DNA from: CAYSXY01 sp964435165
GTDB taxonomy: Bacteria > Pseudomonadota > Alphaproteobacteria > Rickettsiales > RI-342
Reading direction: 5' to 3'
NCBI GenBank assembly: GCA_964435165.1
Contig: CAYSXY010000004.1
Span: forward strand, 1 to 64,000
DNA: 64,000 nt
Every line of letters begins with the position of its first letter. Within the stretch, counting starts at the first letter, position 1. A program made the position numbers and the translations under genes. The notes under the pieces were generated by a model. That model saw only the letters and a list, made by a program, of their open reading frames with translations. It had not been told where the DNA came from and made no database searches. Positions 51,645 to 59,739 of this stretch are shown in pieces.

Positions 51645-52706
51645 ATGGATAAGCAAAAAGCGCTGGAAACCGCACTCAGCCAGATTGAACGCACCTTCGG
51701 CAAAGGCTCGGTGATGAAGCTTGGGCAGCAGCAGGCAATTGATGTTGACGTGGTTCCCACCGGCTCCATTGGGCTGGATATTGCGCTGGGCGTGGGCGGC
51801 TTGCCACGTGGTCGTATTATCGAGATTTTTGGGCCGGAAAGCTCCGGTAAAACCACCCTTACCCTGCATGCGGTTGCAGAGGCGCAGAAAAAGGGTGGCA
51901 CCTGTGCCTTTGTTGATGCCGAGCATGCGCTGGACCCGGCCTATGCCGCCAAGCTGGGGGTGAACATTGATGATCTCATTATTTCCCAGCCTGATACGGG
52001 TGAGCAGGCGTTGGAAATTGCCGACACACTGGTGCGCTCCGGCGCCATCGACGTGGTGGTGATTGACTCCGTAGCCGCGCTGGTGCCCAAAGCCGAGTTG
52101 GAAGGTGATATGGGCGATGCACATGTGGGCCTGCAGGCCCGCCTGATGAGCCAGGCATTGCGCAAGCTCACCGCTTCGATCAACCGTTCCAAATGTATGG
52201 TGATTTTCATCAACCAGATTCGCATGAAAATCGGTGTGATGTTCGGTAGCCCGGAGACCACCACCGGTGGTAACGCGTTGAAATTCTACTCATCCGTGCG
52301 GATTGATATTCGCCGTATCGGTTCCATTAAAGATAAGGATGAGGTAGTCGGCAACCAGACGCGCTGTAAAATCGTGAAAAATAAGGTCGCTCCGCCATTT
52401 CGCACCGTCGAGTTTGACATTATGTATGGCGAAGGCATTTCCTATATGGGTGAGCTGATTGACCTGGGCGTCAAGGCCGGGATTGTTGAAAAATCCGGTT
52501 CATGGTTCTCGTACGACTCCACTCGCATTGGTCAGGGCCGTGAAAATGCCAAGCAATTCCTGCGCGACAATCCGGAGATGGCTGATCAGATTTCCAATGC
52601 TATCCGCAAGGAAGCCGGGCTGCTGGGTGAAGCCTTGAAGGATCACAATATTGCGAATGACGGTGCAGACGCGCCAGAAGATGCACTGGAAACCGAAGCT
52701 GCCTGA
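51645..52706 (+). CDS. recA: Recombinase RecA
   Basis: 353 residues. Walker A GPESSGKT at 63-70, Walker B VVVIDSVAALVPK, the L1/L2 DNA-binding loops (GLQARLMSQALRKLTASINRSKC, NQIRMKIGVMFGSPETTTGGNALKFY) and the usual acidic C-terminus. It catalyses homologous pairing and activates LexA self-cleavage. AGGA precedes the ATG. A Y-family polymerase gene starts eight bases after its stop, so the pair is probably co-transcribed. Confidence 0.98.
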   Translation: MDKQKALETALSQIERTFGKGSVMKLGQQQAIDVDVVPTGSIGLDIALGVGGLPRGRIIEIFGPESSGKTTLTLHAVAEAQKKGGTCAFVDAEHALDPAYAAKLGVNIDDLIISQPDTGEQALEIADTLVRSGAIDVVVIDSVAALVPKAELEGDMGDAHVGLQARLMSQALRKLTASINRSKCMVIFINQIRMKIGVMFGSPETTTGGNALKFYSSVRIDIRRIGSIKDKDEVVGNQTRCKIVKNKVAPPFRTVEFDIMYGEGISYMGELIDLGVKAGIVEKSGSWFSYDSTRIGQGRENAKQFLRDNPEMADQISNAIRKEAGLLGEALKDHNIANDGADAPEDALETEAA

Positions 52707-52714
52707 TGTAAGGA

Positions 52715-54010
52715 TTGACGCGCACCCGTTCTTCAACACCCCATGCCTCCGACTCTCCGGCACAATGGCTGTATCTTGACCTGAACAGCTATTTTGCCAG
52801 TGTTGAGCAACAGCTGGTGCCTGAGTTGCGTGGCAAGCCCGTGGCCGTGGTGCCGGTGATGACCGATAGCACCTGCGCTATTGCCGCGAGTTATGAGGCC
52901 AAAGCTTACGGCGTGAAAACCGGCACGATGATTTATGAGGCCAAGCGACGATGCCCGGGGCTTATCTGCGTGCAGGCGCGACATGATGCGTATGTTGACT
53001 TTCATCATAAGATCTTAGCCTCGATCGAGCATCACTATCCGATTAGCCAGATTCTATCGATTGACGAGGTAGCGTGCAAATTGGATGCCCACCGCCAAGT
53101 GCCCGAGCGAGCCATTGCGCTGGCCAAGGCTATGAAAGCCGGCATCACGCGTGATATTGGCCCCTATGTGCGCTGCTCCATTGGCATCGCGCCCAATCGC
53201 TTTCTGGCCAAAGTCGCCAGCAATCTGCAAAAGCCGGATGGCCTGACCCTGCTCGGCATGGATGAGTTGCCGGAGCGATTGCTGCCCCTTGCCCTCACCG
53301 ACTTACCGGGCATTGGCCGGGGCATGAAACGACGGCTGGAACGTTGTGGCATCACCACCATGGCGCAGCTATGGGCCTTGCCCCCCAAACAGATGCGCGC
53401 CATTTGGGGCGGTGTGGGTGGTGAGCGCTTTTGGCGGATGTTGCACGGGCTGGAAGTGGATGACATTCCCACTCGCCGCCGCACGATTGGCCACAGCCAC
53501 GTGCTGTCACCGGAATGGCGGCCGCAACCACAGGCGCGATTGGTCACCCGTCGCTTGCTAAGTAAAACAGCCAGCCGTCTGCGGCGCATGGAATATCATG
53601 CCACCAAAATGGAGCTGTCGCTACGCGTTGAGCACGGGCCACGGCTTCATGCCATACGCTCTTTTCATCGCGCTTGCGACACGCATAGCCTGCTGCATGT
53701 GGTGGAAAGTATGTGGGAGGAACTGACGCACCCGCTGGAATCCAGCATTCGCATTAAAAAGGCCAGTGTCACCTTACACGGACTCATTGCCAACCGGCAG
53801 GTGCAGCCAGATTTGTTCGATGACCCCTCGACACAAGAAGATGGTTCAGCTCAGCGCTCCGAAGCACTTTCCCACGCGATTGATGCCCTCAACAGCAAAT
53901 TTGGCCGCGACACCGTGACCATCGGCAGCCTGCCGAAACAGCTGAATAGCTTCTCCGGCACCAAAATTGCCTTCACCCGTATTCCGGATAAGCAGGAATT
54001 TCATGAGTGA
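52715..54010 (+). CDS. Y-family (DinB/UmuC-like) translesion DNA polymerase
   Basis: About 431 residues. The catalytic acidic residues are seen in LYLDLNSYFASVEQQ and ILSIDEVACKLD. SYEAKAYGVKTGTMIYEAKRRCPGL is the fingers motif and LPGIGRGMKRRLERCGI the helix-hairpin-helix thumb; the C-terminal little-finger domain follows. It should bypass DNA lesions. The motif details differ from classic Pol IV, so it may be a separate alphaproteobacterial subgroup. The first possible codon is TTG directly after AAGGA, with a stop just upstream. That spacing is poor, so a later non-ATG start (CTG before YLDLN) cannot be excluded. Confidence 0.85.
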   Translation: MTRTRSSTPHASDSPAQWLYLDLNSYFASVEQQLVPELRGKPVAVVPVMTDSTCAIAASYEAKAYGVKTGTMIYEAKRRCPGLICVQARHDAYVDFHHKILASIEHHYPISQILSIDEVACKLDAHRQVPERAIALAKAMKAGITRDIGPYVRCSIGIAPNRFLAKVASNLQKPDGLTLLGMDELPERLLPLALTDLPGIGRGMKRRLERCGITTMAQLWALPPKQMRAIWGGVGGERFWRMLHGLEVDDIPTRRRTIGHSHVLSPEWRPQPQARLVTRRLLSKTASRLRRMEYHATKMELSLRVEHGPRLHAIRSFHRACDTHSLLHVVESMWEELTHPLESSIRIKKASVTLHGLIANRQVQPDLFDDPSTQEDGSAQRSEALSHAIDALNSKFGRDTVTIGSLPKQLNSFSGTKIAFTRIPDKQEFHE

Positions 54011-54021
54011 TGCTGCGCTAT

Positions 54022-54088
54022 GTTTATTTGCCTCCCGCCTCGCCTTCTGACTCGGCGTTAAGGCGCAGCTCAGGGCTGCCGGCCTCGT
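54022..54088 (+). repeat. GCCTCC/AGCTCARGGCTG element, copy 2
   Basis: TGTTTATTT, GCCTCC (54030-54035), CTCGCCTTCTGACTCG, AGGCGC, AGCTCAGGGCTG (54067-54078), then CCTCGTTGAC. It shares the CTGACTCG loop with copy 1a and the CCTCGT end with 1b. It begins 12 bases past the polymerase gene. Confidence 0.6.
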
Positions 54089-54107
54089 TGACTTATCTTA
54101 ATCACAT

Positions 54108-54225
54108 GTCATCCCGAGCGTAGAGCCTATGGCTCGGAGTCGAAGGATCTATTTCGTCACACTCTTTGGCATCTAGCTATGAGGCACCGTGGATGTTTCG
54201 ACTCGCGATGCTCGCTTAACATGAC
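54108..54225. repeat. GTCAT-ended dispersed repeat, copy B
   Basis: GTCATCCCGAGCG at the start, GTCGAAGGATCTATT in the first third, GGATGTTTCGACTCGCGATG and CATGAC at the end. It is collinear with copy A but with a different inner stem (GAGCC...GGCTC). Confidence 0.6.
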
Positions 54226-54275
54226 ATAAAAACCTTATTATACCGCTGCGCTCAGGATAATGTATTCACTTACTT

Positions 54276-54375
54276 GTCATCCCAGAATGCGGGCAAGCAG
54301 GCGAGCATATCTGGGATCCATCCCTCACAAGGACGAAACCCACCAGTAGCCGGGCAAGCAGGCCCGGCGTGTCAT
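54276..54375. repeat. GTCATCCC/GGCCCGGCGTGTCAT repeat, copy C
   Basis: GTCATCCCAGAATGCG, a short inner segment, GAGCATATCTGGGATCC, CATCCCTCAC, then GTAGCCGGGCAAGCAGGCCC and GGCGTGTCAT. Copy D at 56487-56643 is collinear but carries another element in place of the inner segment. Confidence 0.6.
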
Positions 54376-54491
54376 TGCAATTGCCATCCGGACATTTGCC
54401 ATCTGGGTTGCCCGCCGACAATGACACATCTGCCAGATTAGTATATAGCTGCTTTTTCAGAACACTCACTCCTCTAGACAAAGGATTTTTC

Positions 54492-54806
54492 ATGCAGTTT
54501 CTTGTGATTGCCAAAGACGGTGCCGATGCTGACGCGCTCAAGCGCCGCCTGGCCGCCCGGGATGAACATTTGCAGCATACGGATGAGATGATCGCCAATG
54601 GCAATGCGCATATGGCGGCAGCGCTGCTCGATGATGACGGGCAGATGAACGGCTCGGTGATGATTGTGGAGTTTGAGTCGGAAGATGCCTTTCGCAGCTG
54701 GCTGGACAAAGAGCCGTATGTCACCGGCAAAGTGTGGGATAAAATTTCCGTTACGCCCTGCAAGATTGGCCCCAGCTTTCTTGATGCATCGCGCAAGGCG
54801 GCATAA
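54492..54806 (+). CDS. YciI-like protein
   Basis: 104 residues starting at the ATG at 54492, with AAGGA six bases upstream; sequence before this is repeat DNA. It has the ferredoxin-like YciI fold: MQFLVIAKDG at the N-terminus, HLQHTDEMIANGNAHMAAALLDDDGQMNGSVMIVEF with a His-Asp type centre, and EDAFRSWLDKEPYVTGKVWDKISVTPCKI. Family members are small dimeric proteins, and some may be enzymes; the role is unknown. Confidence 0.85.
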   Translation: MQFLVIAKDGADADALKRRLAARDEHLQHTDEMIANGNAHMAAALLDDDGQMNGSVMIVEFESEDAFRSWLDKEPYVTGKVWDKISVTPCKIGPSFLDASRKAA

Positions 54807-54951
54807 CTGGCGAGTGGGACGCTAACGCGGCCTGTGTCATCTTTCCTTTACATTTTCGTGCTATATTCCACCACTTAGGGAATCTGCCACCAATCGTATG
54901 AATGAACGGCAGTAGCGGTTTAACCACATTGTGAACCGAGGCATGAGTGTT

Positions 54952-55761
54952 ATGGCACAACAAAAACAAGTTGCGATTATATCCAACCCGACCATTGAAG
55001 CGGTCTGTTATCAACTGTTCAAATTTCCAACCGAGGCTGAGGCCGTTGAACGGCTGGAGACCATCAAAGATTATTTCATTGTCTCTAAAGAGCAGGATAA
55101 TGAGACGGAGAACCTCTCCGTTAAAATATGGATCAAAGGATTTATGGTCACCGAAGGCGAAGAAAAGCTGGGTTATCTCGGTAATTTCGCCCTCATGCAA
55201 TATGCGCTGACCGAAGACGGCAAATACACGCTTTATGCCGAAAAGCTGGAAGTTCCACTACGCACCCATCCACAAAAACGCTATCCCAAGCATAAACACC
55301 CCAATTGGGGTCACCCGGTGCTGCGTAAAATCAAAAAGGGGCATGTTTATCCTACCATTGAGGACGCCCAGGCCGACTTGCAGCGTCTGCATGAAGAATT
55401 CCCGCAAGTGTCCATCCCCACCAATGCCAAGATGTATATCATCATCTACAGCAAGGATGGGCCGGAAGACAAGCGACCGGTAAAGAAGTTTATTCTTGAA
55501 ATTCAATTGGTTGATGGCGGCGGCTTCACTATTGAGATTAAAGAGAACACCTATCGCAAAGAGGATAACCCGAAAAAAAGCGAAGCGACAGTTGAGCAAA
55601 GCGAGGAAGATAAAGAAGCGCAGGGCTACTTTGCCTCCATGGTTGATCTCAAACGCGCCAAGAAAAACAAGCGCAACATTCTGGATGAGGTGGCCGAAGC
55701 CCGCAAGGCAGAGGAAGAAGATGGCGAGGACGCCCCTCCAGCGGAGTCTTCAGAGCAGTAG
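54952..55761 (+). CDS. Acidic/basic cytoplasmic protein, unknown function
   Basis: About 269 residues from the ATG at 54952 (GAGG ten bases upstream; GTG at 54931 and ATG at 54943 are alternatives). No signal peptide. Residues 1-190 look alpha/beta (VCYQLFKFPTEAEAVERLETIKDYFIVSKEQDNETENLSVKIWIKGF, AKMYIIIYSKDGPEDKRPVKKFILEIQLVDGGGFTIEI), while the last 70 are highly charged and disordered. Not recognised. It is flanked by the YciI-like gene and another unknown gene. Confidence 0.6.
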   Translation: MAQQKQVAIISNPTIEAVCYQLFKFPTEAEAVERLETIKDYFIVSKEQDNETENLSVKIWIKGFMVTEGEEKLGYLGNFALMQYALTEDGKYTLYAEKLEVPLRTHPQKRYPKHKHPNWGHPVLRKIKKGHVYPTIEDAQADLQRLHEEFPQVSIPTNAKMYIIIYSKDGPEDKRPVKKFILEIQLVDGGGFTIEIKENTYRKEDNPKKSEATVEQSEEDKEAQGYFASMVDLKRAKKNKRNILDEVAEARKAEEEDGEDAPPAESSEQ

Positions 55762-55916
55762 GTCGCTCCAACCAGCCCTTGATAAATAACGCTTTTCAGC
55801 GCCCTGTCATGATGGCGTCATGATTTTTCTGTATCATTGGCAATGAGTCTTTGGTTTTGTGTATGCAAACCATGAGACGCTTAGTCCAAATAGGTTGAAA
55901 AGTTTATATATGCTCA

Positions 55917-56327
55917 ATGTCTGGTAAAATTGTACTTGGACCCGAATTCTGGCAAGCGATGCAACTCGAGAATGCCTTGAAGCGGATGCACGATATCGTG
56001 CTGAACCATCCGCTCAAGGACGGTAAGGCCGTGTTGGAGTTCCGGCGCGGCGAGGACAATCAAGAGTCAGTGCGTTTGCTGAACGTGATTCTCGGTTGCA
56101 CGGGCTTATCGATCACGTTGGATGCTATTATGGCATTCCAGCCCGGGGAGAGCATCACGGTTCCCGTGAACAGCTCCCCTTTGATCGATCAGTGGCCCGT
56201 GCCGCTGGAATTCGATGATAGCCTGATTTTCGCCGTAGCAGCAGAAGAGAACGAAACACTCGTTCTCGAATTCTACGGCGACGAAGAATCGGTGACCGTT
56301 ATCGCCTACGGCGTAACAGTCAGTTAA
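55917..56327 (+). CDS. Small protein of unknown function
   Basis: 136 residues. A helical N-terminus (FWQAMQLENALKRMHDIVLNHPLKDG) is followed by beta-rich sequence (KAVLEFRRGEDNQESVRLLNVILGCTGLSITLDAIMAFQPGESITVPVNSSPLI). The C-terminal half is acidic (LIFAVAAEENETLVLEFYGDEESVTVIAYGV). No signal peptide, no known motif. The ribosome-binding site is weak. It is followed by a long repeat-filled gap. Confidence 0.55.
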   Translation: MSGKIVLGPEFWQAMQLENALKRMHDIVLNHPLKDGKAVLEFRRGEDNQESVRLLNVILGCTGLSITLDAIMAFQPGESITVPVNSSPLIDQWPVPLEFDDSLIFAVAAEENETLVLEFYGDEESVTVIAYGVTVS

Positions 56328-56486
56328 CCTAATTCTGGGAGGTGGTGTGAACGTTTTGTTCATGCCTCCTCATCGTTTTTCTCTCTACTTATTCAGCCAT
56401 CACTTGTTGCTATCATGATTGCTCGCTAATGGATCCTTGCCTGTGCGGCTGCGCCGCTGCGCTCGGGATGACGATTTATTCTTGGT

Positions 56487-56643
56487 GTCATCCCGGAATG
56501 CGAGTTAACAGCCCTGAGCCGCGCCTCATGGAATTGTGAATACAATTCCGGAGGCAATCAAACAATCATGAGCATATCCGGGAATCCATCCCTCACCACG
56601 ACGAAACCCATCAGTAGCCGGGCAAGCAGGCCCGGCGTGTCAT
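56487..56643. repeat. GTCATCCC/GGCCCGGCGTGTCAT repeat, copy D, interrupted
   Basis: GTCATCCCGGAATGCG at the left, GAGCATATCCGGGAATCC, CATCCCTCAC and GTAGCCGGGCAAGCAGGCCC plus GGCGTGTCAT at the right are collinear with copy C. About 67 bases at 56503-56569 have no counterpart in copy C and form a separate element. Confidence 0.62.
56503..56569 (-). repeat. GCCTCC/AGCTCARGGCTG element, copy 3, nested in another repeat
   Basis: Read on the minus strand: GCCTCC (56555-56550), an 8-bp hairpin GGAATTGT/ACAATTCC, CATGAGGCGC, then GCTCAGGGCTG (ending at 56509). It replaces the short inner segment of the surrounding repeat. Confidence 0.62.
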
Positions 56644-56712
56644 CATACCTGATATCTGGATTCCGGCATTCGCCGGAATGACAATATTTCTATCATTTTG
56701 CGCGATAAGGTT

Positions 56713-56742
56713 GGATTCGCCGGTTAAACCGGCGAATGACAA
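56713..56742. repeat. CCGGCGAATGAC hairpin repeat, copy 2
   Basis: ATTCGCCGG-TTAAA-CCGGCGAAT is a perfect 9-bp hairpin. It matches 44638-44667 except at two positions in the left arm and loop. Confidence 0.6.
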
Positions 56743-56863
56743 TAACAACGTTCGCCGGAATGGCATTGAGGTAGACATGGTCGACTACGCAGCAGCGCTT
56801 GTCTGGCCTTGCACAATCGATTAGAAGAAGGGTTGACTAACATTTTGCTTTGAGCCACACCCG

Positions 56864-59674
56864 ATGACTACGACCGTCAATGACATTCGCCGCAACTTCC
56901 TCTCCTATTTTGAGTGCAAAGACCACCGAGTGCAGCCATCCAGCCCCTTGGTGCCGCAGAATGACCCGACGTTGATGTTCACCAATGCCGGGATGGTGCC
57001 GTTTAAGCATATCTTCACCGGCGCAGAGACACCGCCTGCCCCACGCGCCACCACCAGCCAGAAATGCGTGCGCGCCGGGGGCAAGCATAATGATCTGGAC
57101 AATGTCGGTTACACGGCGCGGCATCACACATTTTTTGAGATGCTCGGCAATTTCTCTTTCGGTGATTATTTTAAGGAAAGCGCCATTGCCTTTGCCTGGG
57201 AATTGCTGACCAAGGATTTTGGCCTGCCGCAGGACAAGCTGTTTGTTACTGTCTATCACACCGATGACGAAGCCTTTGAGCTGTGGCGCAAGATTAGCCG
57301 CTTGCCGGAGAGCAAAATTCTGCGGGTGCCGACCAATGATAATTTCTGGAGCATGGGCGATACTGGCCCGTGCGGGCCATGTTCGGAAGTGTTTTATGAC
57401 CATGGCGAAGGCATCGAAGGCAAGTGGGCGCTGGATAAAGACGGGAGCGACCTGTTTGAAGACCGCTTTATTGAGATATGGAATCTCGTCTTCATGCAAT
57501 ATGAGCAGGTGGATAGCGAGACGCGTATTGACCTGCCCAAGCCATCCATCGACACCGGCATGGGGCTGGAGCGCATCGCCGCTGTGCTGCAGGGGGTGCA
57601 TGATAATTATGACACGGATTTGTTCGTCAGCCTGATTGATGCGGCTGAGGACGCGGTGAAAGCAACAGTGACGCCGACAAATCATGCCTCCTTCAAAGTA
57701 ATTGCCGACCATTTGCGCTCCTCCTGCTTTTTGATGGCCGACGGCGTCACGCCCTCCAATGAAGGGCGCGGCTATGTGCTGCGACGGATTATGCGCCGGG
57801 CCATGCGCCACGCCCATATTCTGGGTAGCAAAGACCCGCTGATGCACCGGCTGGTGCCGTCGCTGATTCATGAGATGGGTGCCGCCTACCCTGAACTGGG
57901 CCGGGCCGAGGCGCTGATGACCGAGACATTGAAAAATGAAGAGACGCGCTTTCGCGAGACATTGGCGCGGGGGTTGCATTTGCTGGAAGAAGAAACCGGC
58001 ACGCTAGCCTCCGGCAAAGCACTGCCGGGTGATGTCGCCTTCAAACTATATGACACCTATGGATTTCCAGTTGATCTGACCGCTGATATTCTGCGAGGCC
58101 AAGGGCGAGAGGTGGATATGGCAGGCTTTGATGCCGCCATGGCCGAGCAGAAAGCCCGCGCCCGCGCCGCCTGGAGTGGGTCGGGGGGCAAATTTGTTGA
58201 GCAACTCTGGTACGAAATATCTAACCAGCATGGAAAGACTAATTTTACTGGTTATGAAGAATTGGAAACCATAGGTAAAATTCTTACTTTTGGTGACCCA
58301 AGAGATTTTCGTGCAGAGACTGATGAGGAACAAGTTGTTGGGCAATTTACAGCCGCAGGAGGCGTTCGTCTCGAAGCAGGTGAACCCATATTGATTATAA
58401 CTGATAGAACCCCATTTTATGGCGAATCAGGCGGACAGATTGGCGATCAAGGTGTGATCTCAGTGCGCGACGAGAATGGAGCCGTTATAAAGATTACAGA
58501 TACCCAGAAACCAATTGAAGACATTATTGTTCACTACGGCACGGTAGTACAATCCGGGTTAATTTATACTAATGTAGAAGTTACGCTTTCTGTTGAGGTG
58601 TCACGACGCAATCGCCTGCGAGCGAATCATTCAGCCACACACCTGCTGCATAAGGCACTGCGCGATGTGCTGGGCGAGCATGTGACGCAGCAAGGCTCAT
58701 TGGTGGCAGAAGATAAGCTGCGCTTTGACATCTCGCACGCCAAGCCGCTAACCGCAGAAAAAATCCAGCAGGTAGAACGCAGAGTGAATCATATGATCTG
58801 GTCGAATAGCGAGGTGAACACACGCATCAGCACGCCGGAAGAGGCGCAGAAAGCGGGCGCTCTGGCGTTGTTTGGCGAGAAATATGGCGATGAAGTGCGC
58901 GTGGTGAGCATGGGTGTTCAAGGCAATGGAGACAACAAAGAAGGAGGCCAGCAGGCCGATCCAGCCTTGAGCTCCGCCTCATGTGCGAGTCAGCAGACGA
59001 GCACGGAGGCATATTCAATAGAACTTTGCGGTGGTACGCATGTGGCGCGCACGGGCGATATTGGCCTGTTCAAAATTACCGAGCAATCCGCCGTGGCCGC
59101 TGGTGTGCGACGGCTCGAAGCGGTGACGGGCGATGCCGCCTTTATCCACCTCACCGGGCAGGAAGCACGACTCAGGCAAGCTGCCGATGCACTCAAAACC
59201 TCCCCTGCCGAACTGCCAGAGCGGGTCCGTGCACTGGTGGCTGAGCGCAAGCAGTTGGAACGCCAGCTGGCGGATGTGAAAAAGCAATTGGCACTGGGCG
59301 GCAGTCAACAGGCTGCCAATGGAGCAGACAATGCGGTGGAGACCATCGGCAACACAAAATTTATGGGCAAAATTGTCGCGGACATTCCGGCAAAGGAACT
59401 GAAAGGGATGGCAGACAGCCTGAAGAAGCAACTCGGCTCCGGCGTTGTCGCGCTGCTTGCAACTGATTCAGACAAAGGGAAGCTATCGATTGTGGTTGGG
59501 GTGACCGATGATTTGACTGGCAGCACCAGTGCGGTGGAGTTAGTCAAGGCTGCCTCGGAGGCGGCAGGTGGCAAGGGCGGCGGCGGCCGGCCAGACATGG
59601 CTCAGGCCGGCAGCCCGGATGCCGGAAAAGCCGCCGATGCTTTGGCTGCGGTAAGACAACGATTGGCTTCTTAA
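56864..59674 (+). CDS. alaS: Alanyl-tRNA synthetase
   Basis: 936 residues; charges tRNA-Ala and edits mischarged Ser/Gly. N-terminal class II core with NDPTLMFTNAGMVPFK, RHHTFFEMLGNFSFGDYF and TGMGLERIA. The editing domain has H589-x3-H593 and the C722-G-G-T-H726 zinc-site motif. A coiled region and the C-Ala domain with a Gly-rich GGKGGGGRPDMAQAG end follow. It is about 50-60 residues longer than usual. About 32 of these (685-716, between RVVSMG and YSIELCGG) are encoded by a dispersed repeat in reverse orientation. The part at 58200-58610 is much richer in A/T than the rest (45 G/C in 58201-58320 against 35 in the 60 bases from 57901). No strong ribosome-binding site. Confidence 0.97.
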   Translation: MTTTVNDIRRNFLSYFECKDHRVQPSSPLVPQNDPTLMFTNAGMVPFKHIFTGAETPPAPRATTSQKCVRAGGKHNDLDNVGYTARHHTFFEMLGNFSFGDYFKESAIAFAWELLTKDFGLPQDKLFVTVYHTDDEAFELWRKISRLPESKILRVPTNDNFWSMGDTGPCGPCSEVFYDHGEGIEGKWALDKDGSDLFEDRFIEIWNLVFMQYEQVDSETRIDLPKPSIDTGMGLERIAAVLQGVHDNYDTDLFVSLIDAAEDAVKATVTPTNHASFKVIADHLRSSCFLMADGVTPSNEGRGYVLRRIMRRAMRHAHILGSKDPLMHRLVPSLIHEMGAAYPELGRAEALMTETLKNEETRFRETLARGLHLLEEETGTLASGKALPGDVAFKLYDTYGFPVDLTADILRGQGREVDMAGFDAAMAEQKARARAAWSGSGGKFVEQLWYEISNQHGKTNFTGYEELETIGKILTFGDPRDFRAETDEEQVVGQFTAAGGVRLEAGEPILIITDRTPFYGESGGQIGDQGVISVRDENGAVIKITDTQKPIEDIIVHYGTVVQSGLIYTNVEVTLSVEVSRRNRLRANHSATHLLHKALRDVLGEHVTQQGSLVAEDKLRFDISHAKPLTAEKIQQVERRVNHMIWSNSEVNTRISTPEEAQKAGALALFGEKYGDEVRVVSMGVQGNGDNKEGGQQADPALSSASCASQQTSTEAYSIELCGGTHVARTGDIGLFKITEQSAVAAGVRRLEAVTGDAAFIHLTGQEARLRQAADALKTSPAELPERVRALVAERKQLERQLADVKKQLALGGSQQAANGADNAVETIGNTKFMGKIVADIPAKELKGMADSLKKQLGSGVVALLATDSDKGKLSIVVGVTDDLTGSTSAVELVKAASEAAGGKGGGGRPDMAQAGSPDAGKAADALAAVRQRLAS
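58916..59011 (-). repeat. GCCTCC/AGCTCARGGCTG element inside alaS
   Basis: Read on the minus strand: GCCTCC (59010-59005), GTGCTCGTCTG, CTGACTCGCACATG (58993-58980), a six-base gap, AGCTCAAGGCTG (58973-58962), then GGCCTCCTT. The 14- and 12-base blocks are identical to copy 1a at 51282-51341 with the same gap. The segment is 96 bases, so the reading frame of alaS is kept. Confidence 0.75.
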
Positions 59675-59696
59675 CTCAATTAACTTTTTGTTAGCG

Positions 59697-59719
59697 CTAC
59701 CCTAGCATAGCTAAGGTAG
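59697..59719 (+). terminator. Hairpin between alaS and icd
   Basis: CTACCCTAGC pairs with GCTAAGGTAG (one mismatch) around ATA, followed by four A residues rather than T. It could be a weak terminator for alaS or an operator-like dyad before icd. Confidence 0.4.
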
Positions 59720-59739
59720 AAAAATGTGAGGTAACTACC

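Larger units (their letters stand above)
54011..54491. other. Repeat-filled gap between the polymerase and YciI-like genes
   Basis: Three different repeats occupy nearly the whole gap (54022-54088, 54108-54225, 54276-54375). No gene is seen; an open frame running into the YciI-like gene from 54369 is repeat sequence. The YciI-like promoter, if any, must lie in about 54376-54480. Confidence 0.55.
56328..56863. other. Repeat-filled gap before alaS
   Basis: 536 bases without a gene. It contains a GTCATCCC repeat (56487-56643) interrupted by a second element, further GTCAT/ATTCCGGCGAATGAC-type palindromes (about 56655-56695), and a CCGGCGAATGAC hairpin (56713-56742). The alaS promoter should lie in the last 100 bases; none is obvious. 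Confidence 0.55.

Noticed and set aside
54369..54491. N-terminal extension of the YciI-like protein by 41 codons
   Set aside because: The sequence is repeat DNA, and the ATG at 54492 has a well-placed AAGGA and starts exactly at the conserved fold.
44682..56742. CRISPR array suggested by several repeated blocks
   Set aside because: Spacing is irregular, copies are hundreds to thousands of bases apart, orientation varies, and no cas gene is present.
56837..57979. 380-codon open frame antisense to alaS
   Set aside because: A mirror of the strongly biased codons of alaS; the alaS protein is unmistakable and no family fits the antisense frame.
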